From Physcomitrium patens (taxonomy: Eukaryota; Streptophyta; Bryopsida; Funariales; Funariaceae): a stretch of 64,000 bases of DNA. This document shows positions 50,201-63,309 of the stretch, one piece after another; within the stretch, counting starts at the first letter, position 1; each line of letters opens with the position of its first letter. The stretch lies in NCBI RefSeq assembly GCF_000002425.4, contig NC_037253.1:19787602-19851601 (forward strand), in the 5' to 3' direction. A model generated the notes under the pieces. It was not told the origin of the DNA and ran no database searches. It worked only from the letters and a program-made list of their open reading frames with translations. The translations under genes and the position numbers were made by a program.

Positions 50201-53200
50201 ACAAGTGAATGGATGTTTTTGGTACATGTATAAGATATTAACCCTCTGTGTGTGTAATTTCATGTGGGAGTATGAGTCAGTTATTTTGGTGTTGGGTTGT
50301 ATTGGATACTGACCAATGGCAAATCATGAGGATTTACAACCTATAATAAACTTTGATTGTTTGATTTATTTATTTTTAGTGATAAAAAATCACTTCTATG
50401 TCCATGTATTAGGATTATTTTTATCATTTTTTATTTTTTAATAACATTGTTAGAGCTGTGTTCAACCTGATTTACATATTGAACTTGTTGAACTTGTTGT
50501 TCACTGTAATAAGAAATAAATAATTTCAACGTCTTTTTTTTTTCTTTTTTTTTCTTTTTTTCTTGCATTGATGTAATAATAACTAATATAAAACACAGCA
50601 ATTTTTTATTTAAATTTTACTGCCAGTTCTTTTTTCTTCTTCCTCTTCAGTATATATGTACACACACATACACACACATTTTATTTGCTTTTCCTAACAT
50701 GCTTTAACCTTAGCATGGTGCAATCAAGCTCAAAACTGTAAATGAGCTTGCTTCAATAGTTGATCCATGTTCCTGGTACGCTTTACTCCATGTTTGGGTA
50801 TAAGAAGTTAAGTAATTTGTTGTAGTCATCAAAGCAGTGGATATATTTTGTTTTTTTGTTTTTTTACAAAAACAAAGAAACAAAACAAGCAACCCAAATT
50901 ATATTCTAAACAATGTGATTTTTTTTATGTCTTGCATAAACCCATCTAAACTTACTTGTTAATGTGATTTTTCTAGTACTTGCACACTACCAAAATACTA
51001 TTTTTTTTTGTGCATTAGATAATTTAATAATTTATTATATTTTATCTTATACACCTTATATACTTTTTTAAAATATTAGGTTTTAGACTTTCTAACAATT
51101 AAAATATTTGATGAGCTAAAGAACACCCTTGTCTATTTTTACTTTACAAATAATCAAAAATATGAATAAGAAAAACAACGAAAGCACTAATTTATGGTTT
51201 TTGTATTAATATCTTACCTTATTTATAAATAAGATAAAATAAGATAAAATCATAATTCATATTGTAGCCAAAATATGAAGGATTGAAAAACATCATCCAA
51301 TAAGATTTTCCAAAGTAAAGCCTTAGAAGAAAAATCATTTATTTAGAGTAATTAATTTAATTTCTAATTTCTTGGGTTACCAAAAAATACCATCTCACAT
51401 AATTTCTTTTTGAGATAAAAAAAATGATTCAATTCTCAATGCAAGAAAATATTTAATAATAGTTGTAAGTATGGTTGAATTGTCCCATATGAAAAATCCA
51501 GTAAAATGATACTTCTCAGGTTTTCTCAAATCAGTGTTTCTCTACTCTCACATAAAAATAAAATCCAAAAATAATATCCTGTGAAAGATTGACTGTTCTC
51601 ATGTTTGTGTCACCTTGTTGTAATAATTTCCTCATGTGGTCCACAGTTTCAGCTGCAAAAGTTTACAGTGACACTTGTTGGATATTTTGACCCCATGTTA
51701 ATGTGTCAAAAACAACAAATGGGTTTCTAAGATTAGCATTGGAGCATTTTGGACATTGTTGAAGGCATAGTTTGGTAGGGAATATCTTCTATGTATTTTT
51801 GGCATTACGTAGTCTAATTTTAGAATTGTGCTTGAAACAAAACCATGAGGACAAAGAAGAAGAATAAGAAAGGAAGAGAGAGTGGAACATAGATGATAGT
51901 AGATACTTCAAGAGGGGAAAAAGATGGAGGGAGTGTTTGACACAATCCCCCAACCACAAGAACCCAGCCTCTGTTTAGGCATATGTTATTATTATTGCCC
52001 TAATAGCCACCACCCAAAAGCACTGCTCTGCCAAACTGTGCACCAAGTTGAAGGATGGAAGAGGAAGTGTGCAGAACAATAGCAGTTGCTGCCAAGGAAT
52101 AAGCAATCCAAATACTTGTTTTCTCCCCAGTGCTCAGTAAATTATTTGTTATTAGGACAAGCTTAAATTTTTACAGGTAATAGAAATCTCTTGACAACCC
52201 AAAGTTACAAATATCAAGTCTTAGAGCATCCATCACTATGGCAGACACATGTTAATCCCCACTAGACACAACAGATTGGATGTGATCAAGTGGTTTGCCA
52301 AACCAAGTTGAGAGACAGAGATGTTGTTAATTTCATACACCCTTGAGGCAATCCTTCCATGCTATTTCATGCGTGATTTTCATTTGAGACAGCTGTTGGA
52401 AGGTCACAATGGGTTTTTTTTTTTATATATATATATATATATATATATCTCACTTTTTTTCTTTTATTTCCAATCTTATTTTTACTTCGCCTTCCTTGTG
52501 TCACATATTCAACTTTTGATGATGATTGTTTGCCCACAACCCATGCTAACAATATAATGAAAGGCATAGAATGAAACAAGGGAAGGATTGAAGACAGATG
52601 GAAGTATTCTAGCAGAAGTAGTAGTAGCAGTAGAAGAAGAAGACGAAGCAGCAGGAATCCAACGTCAAAAGAAAAAGTGGACATCTGAGTATTTAGGGTT
52701 TTGTATCCCAAGCAGCTTTCTCTACAGAGTAAAGGGATTATTCTTGAATGGATTCACATGAGTCAACTGGTTTATTATATAAAATATTTGGCAAAAGGGT
52801 ATTGCAATGATATGTGGATTCTTCAGACGACACCTTGTTGTGTGTGTGGGGGGGGGGGTGGTGGTGGAGGAGGAGGCGGAAGAAAAAGGCCTAAATGTCT
52901 ATTCTTTCTGTATTTGGGGCATGGTAGCCAGTGGGTGCAAGACCATCATTTATGTATTTATGGACAATGAGGAGCGGACAACATCATCTAGTGCTATGGG
53001 AGACTAGAGGAAAAAAGATAATAATGAAACAAAACCAAAACAAAACAAAACCAAACAAAAAAAAACCCTAAAATTACATTTAAAACACAATGGAATCTTC
53101 GAGAACTGGGATGGGATTAAATGAGGCAACTAACTTCCTATTCTGGGAGACTAGTTCCTGCAGACTAACATGGAATTGAGGAAGAAAGGAAAGAAAAGGA

Positions 53201-53846
53201 CCTTTTTGTATTCTGTATTTAGATTGTAAGGATTCTAGGCCCATCGTTTGTTCTTTTGGCTTTGTTCTCATAAATGAAGCACAAAAATCTATACCTCGAT
53301 ATAGTCCATTTGTGTTTACAGGTGCCAAACATTAAGCAATTAAAGCAGCTATTTTTCACTTCCAATGAGTTCCATTGTGCTGAGAGTCTACTTCACTATT
53401 AGAAAGCTAGATAATGCAATATTTTCTTACGTTGGTTTTGCACAACAAAACAAAATCATTGGATTCATTTTCCAAGTGGCAAGTTACTGTTTCAACAGCT
53501 GCTGAACTCTGACCTGACAGAGTGGATAAGGGGCAGTGGGAAAATTTACAGGCTATATGGCAATCACTAAAAAAAAATTTATTTAATTGTTTTTTTTCTT
53601 GACCTCCTTCTCGAAGGTTGCATAATCATTTTCTTTTGTGAAGCCCATCAACGAAAAAATCAAAATTAGAAATAGACATCAATTGCACATGAACAACTAT
53701 CTCCATTAACTCTCTTTCCTTTCAGGGTGTGCTTCCAAGTGGGAAACCAACTTAGAATAATGTAAGCTCACTGTCTTCCAAGCTGTTCATTATTCCAAGC
53801 TATTCCGAGCTATTCATTAGTATGAAAGATGAATAATACCACTGGC

Positions 53847-53878
<32 letters not shown>

Positions 53879-54640
53879 ATTGGTTATGATGTTTGCCAGG
53901 TTATTTTATTATTTTATCTTTTTGTGTGTTTGCCACTACTCTTATAAGATATATATATATATATATATATACATGTATATTTCTATAAATATAGATATGT
54001 TTTTTGTGAATAGAAGGATAAATAAGAATGAGAATATCCCTTTGAGACTTTAAACCACATTCATCACAATAATAATAAAAAATTAAAAAACTAAATGAAT
54101 GAAATCCCTTCAAATTTTTCATGAGTCATGGTTATGTTTATCAAAGTGGCAAAATATTATAAGAGTAGTGGCAGTAGTATTATTACACAAGCTTGCAAAG
54201 AGCATCAAAGTAATTTTTTCCCAGTTGCTATAGGATAAAGTTTTCTAAAGCATTCAAAAATCCTCAGAAGTAAAAATTAGGGTGCTGAACAACCAAAAAA
54301 GAACTTTATTAAATTTACCTCAAGAATAATTACTTAACATACATATGTATCTACACACCTATGTGGATGTGGATGTGTGAGGAAATGGAACATAAGCTTT
54401 CAAGGTTACGACTATTTTAAACATCACAATGATACTAAAGTCTTTACACATCCATTGCAATTGTGTCCACCAAGTTTCCACCTTTGGTCATCAACTTCAT
54501 AATTTGATTGTAATAAAATAAATTGGAAGTTTATCAAATAAATAAAAAAAAAATATATATTTAATAGAAATAAATTAAATATTAAGAAAACATATATACA
54601 TACATTCCAAACCATACTTTCGTAATTACGTAATAAAAAT
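50201..54640. other. AT-rich intergenic region with simple repeats
   Basis: No coding signature. Contains T/C tracts near 50535-50565, AT runs at 52424-52449, 53848-53870 and 53949-53972, and a GT/G/GGT run at 52838-52875. The 52367-52711 and 53829-54053 open frames are translations of these repeats. Confidence 0.5.
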
Positions 54641-55680
54641 TACGGTCCTAGTTTCCTCCATCCAGTGCGTTTTTTACAACCTCCATTGGGGATAATCCCA
54701 ACGCAGTGTGAAAAGGAGTTAACGGAACACGAAAAGGCCCTATTCCCACCTGCAACTGGAGACCCATGTGTTTTTATGATCCCCATGTGAAGGAAGGAAG
54801 GGAATTGGGGGAGGGCTGAAATGGGGCTCAAATGCTTATCTCCTCCTCCAGTTAAGAGGCTCAATTCAAATATGAGCCACACAGTGGGATCAACCCCCAA
54901 GAAAAGACCATACCAACCCCGCAGAAAAACATATAGAAAAATATACCCTTGCGGGACGCCGTTCCTGCCAGCGACGCCGAATTCCCCCCCTCACTCTGTC
55001 GTTCATGGCCTCGAACTAATTAGCTGCTAATTGGGGTTGCATCGTAAAGATGGGTCCTCCAATTAGCGCCCGACGCTGCGTCAGACGAGCTGGCAGCAGC
55101 GGAACATGAAGCGATTCTGAGCACCCGCCTGCTGTTTCGTTGCGTCCTGCTAGACTTGGACCCCCTCACTCATGGACGCCCCTTCATTTCTCTACGTCAA
55201 CACCGCGGAAATAAAAAATATAAAAACACAAAGTTGATGAGATTAGCGGGGCTAATATCCTTCCCCCGAGCTGTGGGGTTGGATGCTGCGAATTAGGACG
55301 ACAAATTGGCTGCATTCGCTGGAAAAGTGGGCCGACGCAGCCTGGCGACTCTCGCATGGATGAAAGATAAATCCCCGATGAGTCTTTTGAGTGAACGGAG
55401 TGGGCGATGGCTTCCAGCTCAAGATGACAACTCGTCAGTGTACATTGGCGGAGTGATTGAGAGAGGCGCGTGCGCATCTGGACAAACCAACATGGTCCTG
55501 GCATCGACGCTTCCGCTCACGAAATTGTTGGAAAACAAAGCAAGGATCGAACACGGAACATCAAAGAAGAGCGAAGGCAGCTGGAATCAGACCCAACTAT
55601 GGTGTCCAATTCTTCGTCAGGTTTGCGTCATTGCATAAAAAAATAACTTTAAAAGCCACAGGTGAAAATTAGGGCATCAA
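54641..55680. other. Second GC-richer island
   Basis: A CpG-containing stretch (densest about 54940-55640). The longest open frame, 55306-55638 (110 codons), shows no signal peptide, motif or similarity I recognise. No clear splice partner is visible. Confidence 0.45.
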
Positions 55681-57250
55681 AATTGGTTGTTTTCCTATAA
55701 ATGGATGGTTTCGTCTAAAACGTGATGGAATATGAATGAATGAATATCATGTTCCCCCTTTTTGGCTATCAGAAGGGAACTCTTTGAAATGCTGTTCAGA
55801 CAAGATTGGTTGACTTTCAGGTTGCTTTACGTTGCCAGCAATTGGCAGTAAAGATTATCTGCAAAGTTGGTTTTAGGACAATTGCACAAACCCTAATAGA
55901 CAGAGATCTATCTATTATGCCTTGTTGCAAAAAAAGGACTCCTTATCCTCATGTCATTCCAAACCTGTTCCCCAGTCACAGATGGGCTTCAAAATTGAGC
56001 ACTGGCTAAAACTTCTCATGGATTCCTCTCTCTCTCACTCTTTCTCATGTTTGGCATGCTGCTATTGATACATCAACTTGCAAGGAAGTCCACATGGGTG
56101 GCCATGGTGCTGCACTCCTTCTGTAGACACATGGCTCCTCAATCCAGGTACCAAGAGTGGTTTCCTTCCTGGTGATTGGCAGGTGGGTGGATATTGTCAA
56201 GACTAATCCAATAGCTGATGCCTGCCTTCCAGCTGCATTCACAGTGTATGTGGTACACAGACAACTTGTTAATCCACACATGTAAATGCCATAAAACTTT
56301 GAAACAAAAAAAATAAACTCATTATACTTGGGTACTGCCATATGATATGAGCCAACAGCATCTCCAGCATTTTGGACTATGGCAAGAGGGGGAGGGGGAT
56401 GCTCAATATCCCCCCCCCCTTTGACAAAATGCTCCTTTCCCCACTCACAGCCAATGATGGTTGGTCCTTCTGAGATGAATTTTTTTGAACATGGTGATTG
56501 TCAATGCCATACTGCCAACAAGGCATGGAGCAGTCCAGGCAGCAGTGGACTTTCTTCATTAACTGGACATGGGCAGGCACAGCAAATTGGTGTGCTGCTG
56601 CCCCTGTCTTTCTGGGCCCATTGAACTTTAATATTCCCATGCTTCTATGGCAGATGTGGATTTTGTTTCCTTTTCTTCTTATATGTGCTAATATACATAG
56701 AGAAAAAGTGGCCTGTAGCCATAGATGCCCATCTGTGCTCCATGTGCTTCAAAGCTTGGATTTCATTTCTTTGAGGAACCCACTCACAAAATCTGAAGAC
56801 ATTGAATAGATGAGGTTTGAATTTGAGCAAGCCACATGTTTACATATCTTTGAATTGACCAGTTGATTTAAACAACAAGAACAGTACATGAATATATTGG
56901 CTGTGTTGACTCCCTGTGGAGTATGGACACTGTCAGGGTCATGTTCTTATCACAGAATTTATTTATCTGAGAAAATAAGAAAAAAATGTCAATATTGGTG
57001 GTTCCATCCGGATGAGTTTTCCAATCTGCATTTGGCCTTACAAGTTTGAGCTCTCGGCTCAGCAAAAGTGGCAATTGTTTGAAGATAAGAGAGTGGATGG
57101 TGTAATCTGTAAGAATAACGGAGAGTAACTACAGAACGCGTGACTTTTTTCACTTTTCGATGTGAATTTTGTTGAAGGAATGGATCATAACAGTGATTGA
57201 TCTGTCAACTTGGAAATGGATCAGTCCACAGATGTCATGTGAATTGCTTG
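55681..57250. other. Intergenic DNA of mixed composition
   Basis: No recognisable gene. A C-run lies near 56410-56422. The overlapping open frames at 56377-56640 and 56498-56809 lie on opposite strands and look like chance. Confidence 0.45.
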
Positions 57251-58650
57251 AGTTATTGCACAAAAAATAAGGGTGCGAGTTTCTGCAAATTTCTTCGACG
57301 GTGTTGATTCACACGAGGAGGTGGAAGCCGTAGGCAGCGTCGTCTGCAGGAATGAAGCCACCGTTAGCTCCAGCGACCCCCAGCAAATCTGGAAACGTTT
57401 TTGGGCCGATCTCTTTTTTAGCCCTCGTCGCGACGCAGATGGTCACGGCGCATGGTCTAATTCAGACTGCAACACATGTCGCCAGGAGAGATAGGGAGAA
57501 CCAGATGAGGCACCCATGCGAATGGCGACACCTCTCGAAGGACGCGATAGTTTACTCCCAAAAGATGGCGATAGAGGAAATCACTGGAGGTTCACTGCAG
57601 ACATCTGTAAGTTGCGGGGTGCGTCCATCCGGAGAAGAGGCTCCAGGAGAATCTGGAACGCCAGGAAAGAGGGTGGAATCTTGGCTCTGCTAATCACCCA
57701 GTTCGTATCACTTTGCACCTTCCTGCATATTTCAAGGCCATGCAGCTTTTCACGGTGTAGATAACCGCATTATCTGTTTGTAGAAGCTCAAAAGAGTAGG
57801 AAGCCCTTGCAACATAACTCGGATCAGATAAAAGTGTTGCAACTATCCCATGACCATGGAATAGCTACAGTAGTCGAGCACCCGTCAACAAGCCACCAAC
57901 AGCGCACACAGCCAACCATGAAAACAGGGTTTCGAGGAGGAGAAGGAGCGACACCTTGAGAGAATAATTTTGAGAACATAAAAAAGGTATTATTCTAATG
58001 GCTCAAATTTCTGCTTTCACGCATAAATTCCTACACCGTCTGCTGACACGTCTCCTGCTGATCCCAGCGTCGCTCTGCCAGCGTTGCAGTTCCCCGCAAA
58101 GATTTGTGGGGTCACCGCTCCCACGGAACCAGCGATCGTCGGATCTCCTTCCGATCCTTGGTGCTCGAGGCCGTTCCTGGGTGGCACACACAGCGGTGGC
58201 CGAAGTTCCCCACGCTGGCGAAGTTCCGACCCACGACGGCGGCGTTTAATATACCCTTGCGAAGTCCCGCTTGGTGCCAAGGAGGTGTGAGTTTGGTTAG
58301 GCCATATTAATGGCGATGGTCGCCGGTGTCAAGTGGGGAGCCCCTCAGTTTGCCGAGACCAAGCGCGCCACTGGCAGCGATGGATGTGCAACAGAAGAGC
58401 CACTAGTCGCCTTTTGAGGCCCTCTCTCTTTCTCTGTGAGGGACCGACCAAGAGTTCCGGTGAGATTACAGAGCATGTGAATCCCCACTCTGTCTCTCTC
58501 TCTCATTCTCCTTCCGTCGCGCCCCACAGCCGCACTCTTATGCCCGGAATAAGGAGCACTGGCCCCTCCACCTCCTGGATCCTCCGCACCTGGATCTTCC
58601 TCCACAGAATGTAATCTTTTGTGTTCGACACCAACAACTCACTATAGCTA
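57251..58650. other. Third GC-richer island
   Basis: CpG-rich DNA at about 57280-57700 and 57990-58620. Several overlapping open frames on both strands (57273-57494, 57352-57693, 57998-58310, 58333-58614) look arginine- and serine-rich, as expected by chance in GC-rich DNA. None has a domain I know. Confidence 0.45.
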
Positions 58651-60870
58651 CTCTAGGGGCGAAACTTGACCGGCAGATTAACTGCTGCCGCCTTTTCTTT
58701 CTTTTCCTTCTCCCCCTCCCTCTTTTCCCCCATTTTCTGGATATTTTTCTGGTTTGTTTCCTTATGATAAATTACTTCAGTTATTGGCCAGATCAGCAAC
58801 TGCTCTGTTGTGCGAGATATTATCTTCCAACCTTGACAGCAGCTCCCCCCTCCTTTTGTTATCTTCAATCCATCCACTGGTTTCAATGCTTGGCATTGTG
58901 GGGGGTTAGGATGGTGGCAGGGTACAATACTGAAGAGCATATTACATAATCTACTGTACAGACCATGCAAGTTTTACCTGAATTCTGGTAAGAATTAAAA
59001 AGCATCTCTCTTCTCCATGAAGCCAACAAAACCACAAGCAAAACTGCATTCAATACCAATTGAACCATAGTAGCCCCCTAACTATGCTTTGGAATAACCC
59101 ACCCACAGAATCATATCCCAACTTCTTATTATCACTACACAAAACCCTTAAATCCCTGTAGTTTTTAATTTTTAAAAAATAAAAATAAAAATGATTCGAT
59201 ATACTCGTTTGCAGTGCAGGAATCTTGCCAACTTATTTGAAACTTTGTTTAGGATCTCCCCTGGCAAGAACCAACACACATATGCTGTAAATTCACAGAC
59301 AACTTCAGCAGTTTTTGGTTCTTTTTTAAGATTCATTTGTGATGGCAAAACTAAAGGAAATACAACCATAACAATACTGATGAGTGATGATTTTTCCTTG
59401 TGTTTTGCAACTGTGCAAAATTCATTTAATTAACATCCACCTAGGTCAAAATAAAATAAAAATAAAAAAATGAGACATATATATATATATATATATATAT
59501 TGATGCTTGGTCAAAATGTTGTCAACATAGTCTCTTGTGAACTGGGGTAGAGAGAATTGAAGTGGGTTATACTTTCAACCTTGAATGGCAGGCTACTTTC
59601 AGGTTGCCACTTGCCAAATCCCAATGTGAAACACAATGAAGTTCAAGTGAGTTTTTGAATGGGGATTTCTACAAAGTTTGGGCATCTCCATTAGTGCTAG
59701 TTAAGAGGTTTATGGGATTTGGGATACCAGTGTCCACATGTGACAATATGGCTGATTTGACTTGTGTAAGAAGTTACTCCAACAAAGGCGTCAATCTCTG
59801 TCTCCATGAATTAAAATATAAGCACTTCCAGTCAGAAAACAAAAAAATTGATAGTAGTAGGGTAGTAGATTAGCAATAAGTATGAGCCAGGACTGGATGG
59901 GTGTCATTGAAGGTTGGCTTTTACACAGTCTACAGGCAATAAAAAGAAAAAAACAAAGGTTAGATGTGAGTCAATTACACCCCAGTCACTGGATTTGAAT
60001 CTCACTCTATCCTTTTTCCCTTCCAATAATAAACCCCCTTCATGGTTAAAAATTTGAATTTGTGAAGCAGCCATATTTGAATAATTGGGGATGTAGAATA
60101 AGACCAAGTCTTGGATGATTCTCCAGTTCAGGAACCCTAAAAATCAGGCCAAAGAGTCTCCAATCTGGGGGAAAAGTGCACACAATTTGACCTTGTTGCA
60201 TGTGATGCAGTTTAAAAATCCTCATGTAGGCTCATGATGAACCATTTCTTTTTTCATTCTTTTCAAATGCCATGCTTCAGTACATTAAAAAGAGTCCACT
60301 GCATACCCATGCCAGGTGTAATTGAGACTGGCCAATTTCTATTCAAATCTTCATGTCTCCAGTACAAACTTCCACATACAGCACTAAATTAGGTGTCTGA
60401 AATTACCAACAAACAACAGGAAAATGTCTCTTTTTCTTTTCCCTTTCTTTTCTCGAAAAAGCATCATCTTCATCATGATTACAAATTACACAGACAGAGA
60501 AGTTAATTCTATTTTATTATTATTTTCCCCATTTTCTAACCAGTGTTACATGGTGAACAATACACCCCACTGAAATGGCACCATATGACCCCTTTGAACC
60601 TTCTAATTCTGCAACCCCATTCCCACCTCTACTCTTCTCCATGCTGCAATAACAGATTGGGGTAGGGCGGAACAAACAATAGTATCCTATCCCAAACCAA
60701 ATCACGTCGAATCAAACTCAAATCCATGATCAGTAGTAAAATAGGAAAAAAATAAAAAAGCAACGATGAAAATTACATTGGGGGAGGAAGTGGGGGTGCG
60801 AACTTGATCGTTTGCCGCAGTGAGGGCGTGGCTGCGACTGAGATAGATATTATTGTTATCTGTTTCTGGG
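58651..60870. other. Intergenic DNA upstream of the CRF gene
   Basis: No gene recognised. It contains an (AT)n run at about 59478-59501. Probably distal upstream sequence of the transcription-factor gene. Confidence 0.45.
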
Positions 60871-60883
60871 TGGAAATGGTAGC

Positions 60884-61024
60884 TATATTTATAGCCACCT
60901 GGACTTGTAAGGAAGGACACAAACATGAGGGGGGGGGGGGGGGTGTAAGCGAAGCCTGAGGCTGGCTCCATAAATTGTCACTCCTGCTCTCCTCACTCCC
61001 TCGGTTGTGCTCATTACATATATA
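60884..61024 (+). promoter_or_regulatory. Candidate core promoter of the CRF gene
   Basis: Two TATA-like elements precede the leader: TATATTTATA at 60884-60893 and TATATA at 61019-61024. Between them is a run of about 15 G (60929-60943). The second is followed within 30-50 bases by pyrimidine-rich sequence typical of plant 5' UTRs, so transcription probably starts near 61050. The start is inferred, not seen. Confidence 0.4.
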
Positions 61025-61160
61025 GCACGGAAAGACTAGCCGCCACACCCTCACTACGTCTTCCTCATCATCACTACCAAGCTCCCACTCCCCTGCCCTG
61101 CCTGCCTGCCTGCCTGCTTGCCCGGTCTTTACCCCTCAGCTTGTCTGCCTGCTTGGTTCG

Positions 61161-61182
61161 TTGTTGTTGTTGTTGTTGTTGT
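61161..61182 (+). repeat. (TTG)n repeat in the CRF leader
   Basis: About seven TTG/TGT triplets in the presumed 5' UTR. Confidence 0.9.
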
Positions 61183-61459
61183 ATCATCAGTGGCAGTCTC
61201 AGCTTTAAGCGGCAGAGTTTTGGTCATCTCTCTTCCTTTTTCTGGCAATGCAAAGTTAAGCTACCACGAAGAACTTTCAGCGGCGAGGCACTACACCTCG
61301 TATCACCCGAGCATTTTTTAAAGCATTGTTAGATTTGTGTCTGGAGCCACCTGTTGAGGGTGGAAAAGGGAAACGTGTCTGCAAGATTGTAGATTTTTGG
61401 TCATCGTAGGTGAAGGTAAAATCAGTACTGAGTACTTCAGCGACGTGAGGTGGTCCAGA

Positions 61460-61549
61460 ATGAAGCTTTCTGTGCATGGTGGAATTATAGTCTTTTGCGT
61501 CTCTAGTTGTACCGGAGGGTTTAAGACCTGTAAAAGTTTTACTCAGTAA
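61460..61549 (+). promoter_or_regulatory. Upstream ORF (29 codons) in the CRF leader
   Basis: ATG at 61460 opens a 29-codon frame ending in TAA at 61547, about 130 bases before the main start. Shorter upstream ATGs at 61247 (ATG CAA AGT TAA) and 61476 also exist. Such uORFs often lower translation of the main frame. Whether they are in the mature leader depends on the true start site and any leader intron. Confidence 0.45.
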
Positions 61550-61677
61550 GCCAGGAGGGTTCAAGGCAGTAGGATTCTTTTTTATAAAGAAAGTAGCGGT
61601 AAGCACGATACATTGCAGGTTGACCTGCTATTCAGAAATCGGAGGGTTTTAGAGGAATCCAATCACAGTAGACAAAA

Positions 61678-63309
61678 ATGCCAGGGAGTGACATTTACGC
61701 GTCTTCATCCTCTCCATTGAAGCGAAAGAGTTTAAAAATGGTGCCTGGACAGTCACTGAAGCGGGAGTACTCTTCGTCTTCGTCTGACGATGAAGGTTTC
61801 AATAGAAACATCAAGACGAAACAGTGCCCGAAGAGAGTGAGAGTGATCTGCACTGACCCTGACGCGACTGATTCGTCAAGCGATGAGGAAGACAATTTCC
61901 GCTCTCTGCGAAATTCGCAACGGAGACTTGTGCAGGAGATTCATATGTCCAACGAGTTTGGTGCTGCCGACGAACTGTCGTCAGACAGCGAACTTGACGA
62001 ACCTGAGGTCCCAAGTTACCACAGCGTCTTCATCGCGAAGGCAATGCAGTGCTCCGTCAGCTATGCCAGCCCAGTTGACAGCGAGTCTATGTTGGCCTCG
62101 TCCAGTTTTTATGACAAACCGTGGCAATCTAAAAAGAAAGCTCCCAAAGCGACGGAGAAGGTGACCAAGCTAGCTACTGCTGTCGAGCGACCTGTAACTG
62201 CAGTGAATACTCCAAAAAGCAGTGTCGCGCCCTCGCAAGCGACCCGTAGTGTCTCAATGTCTACCAGTAAACCCCGAGTGGGGTCAAAGCCTCAAGCAAA
62301 GGCATCCTCATTCTCGGCAATCACCGACGGAAAGCCCCACAAATACAGAGGAGTTAGACAAAGACCGTGGGGTAAGTGGGCGGCCGAGATTCGGGATCCC
62401 TCTAAGGGTGTCCGGCTATGGTTGGGTACTTATGATACGGCGGAGCAGGCCGCGCAAGCGTATGACAGGGCTGCTCGGGAGATTCGGGGGCCGCAAGCTC
62501 ACACGAATTTCAGCTCCGATGCCGAGGTGGAGCAGTACACCTCGACCACATCTGGGTCTAATGTCTCGCAGAAGAAAAGCGCTAAGAAGGAGGAACCTTT
62601 GAAAGAATCGGCTGTTGTGAGGGAGCCAGCGACCAAACGTCAGGCTTCGACAAAGAATTCGGTGTCCAAGCCAATGTGCTCTGTGCAAGTTGAAAGAATT
62701 ATTGCTGGAGATGTAGAAGAGCAGTGTGTGTCGCGTGGCGAGGATGAGGACATGGAAATGTTCGGCTCCTGCGACACCATTGAGGAAGACATCATGAGCG
62801 AAGACATCCTTTTCGACAATTTGAACGAAGACTGTGGTTATCTCATGTGCTCGCCGTCTTCCTTGAGCTTGGACGAGTCCGAAGGATCCCCATGCTCCAG
62901 CCTCACGGCTTGCGAGCCATCTTCTAGCGATGTCGACGCCTCAGTGAAAAGCGAGGCCGACAGTTTTTCGACACCGGAATACATGACTCCGAAGCAAGTT
63001 GCCGCCGTAACCGAAAGTTTCTTTGCGAGCAGCTCAGAAAACTCTTCCGACTCAGAGTCCGACCTTTCTGACAGCCTCAACGAGACCAATTGCCACAAGG
63101 AAGTGGAGAGCTGTTGCGACCTTGGCGAAGTCTTCTTATCCGACGATTTCTTGTTCGACTTCCCTGCTGGGGATGTCACCAACACTGAGGGACTGGACTT
63201 CGCAGCCGGGTTGGAATTTCTGGAGGGCGACATTGGCGACCTCGCTTTCGGTTCTGATCAGAACGAAAGTCTCGAATGGTTGAATGCCGCAGATATTCTT
63301 GTCACTTGA
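61678..63309 (+). CDS. CRF: CRF-type AP2/ERF transcription factor (ERF group VI)
   Basis: Intact single-exon gene of 543 codons. An in-frame TAG at 61669 fixes ATG 61678 as the first start. Residues 51-71 carry the cytokinin-response-factor motif ([20 protein letters not shown]); this CRF/TEH region mediates contacts between CRFs and with cytokinin phosphorelay proteins in angiosperms. The AP2/ERF domain spans about residues 221-279 (62338-62514): [39 protein letters not shown], then GPQAHTNF. Its WAAEIRD and the Ala and Asp of the second half are the ERF-type DNA contacts for GCC-box-like sites. Basic patches near residues 16-20 and 151-161 could be nuclear signals. The C-terminal half is Ser/Asp/Glu-rich and ends in hydrophobic-acidic segments ([23 protein letters not shown]), probably activating. 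At 543 residues it is longer than most angiosperm CRFs. It acts in the nucleus, and cytokinin linkage is inferred from the family. Confidence 0.95.
   Translation: MPGSDIYASSSSPLKRKSLKMVPGQSLKREYSSSSSDDEGFNRNIKTKQCPKRVRVICTDPDATDSSSDEEDNFRSLRNSQRRLVQEIHMSNEFGAADELSSDSELDEPEVPSYHSVFIAKAMQCSVSYASPVDSESMLASSSFYDKPWQSKKKAPKATEKVTKLATAVERPVTAVNTPKSSVAPSQATRSVSMSTSKPRVGSKPQAKASSFSAITDGKPHKYRGVRQRPWGKWAAEIRDPSKGVRLWLGTYDTAEQAAQAYDRAAREIRGPQAHTNFSSDAEVEQYTSTTSGSNVSQKKSAKKEEPLKESAVVREPATKRQASTKNSVSKPMCSVQVERIIAGDVEEQCVSRGEDEDMEMFGSCDTIEEDIMSEDILFDNLNEDCGYLMCSPSSLSLDESEGSPCSSLTACEPSSSDVDASVKSEADSFSTPEYMTPKQVAAVTESFFASSSENSSDSESDLSDSLNETNCHKEVESCCDLGEVFLSDDFLFDFPAGDVTNTEGLDFAAGLEFLEGDIGDLAFGSDQNESLEWLNAADILVT

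Noticed and set aside
52321..52970. Open frames rich in Gly, Leu or Ile-Tyr
   Set aside because: They are translations of AT, GT and GGT simple repeats.
55306..55638. 110-codon open frame in a GC-rich island
   Set aside because: No recognisable motif, no splice partner and no supporting neighbours; not called a gene.
54939..58262. 14-mer AATATACCCTTGCG shared by two GC-rich islands
   Set aside because: One such match is expected by chance over this length; no similarity extends beyond it.
57273..58614. Cluster of overlapping Arg/Ser-rich frames on both strands
   Set aside because: Overlap on both strands and biased composition are expected by chance in GC-rich DNA.
61695..62688. Open frames on the minus strand and in other frames across the CRF gene
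   Set aside because: Shadows of the real plus-strand frame, with no domains of their own.
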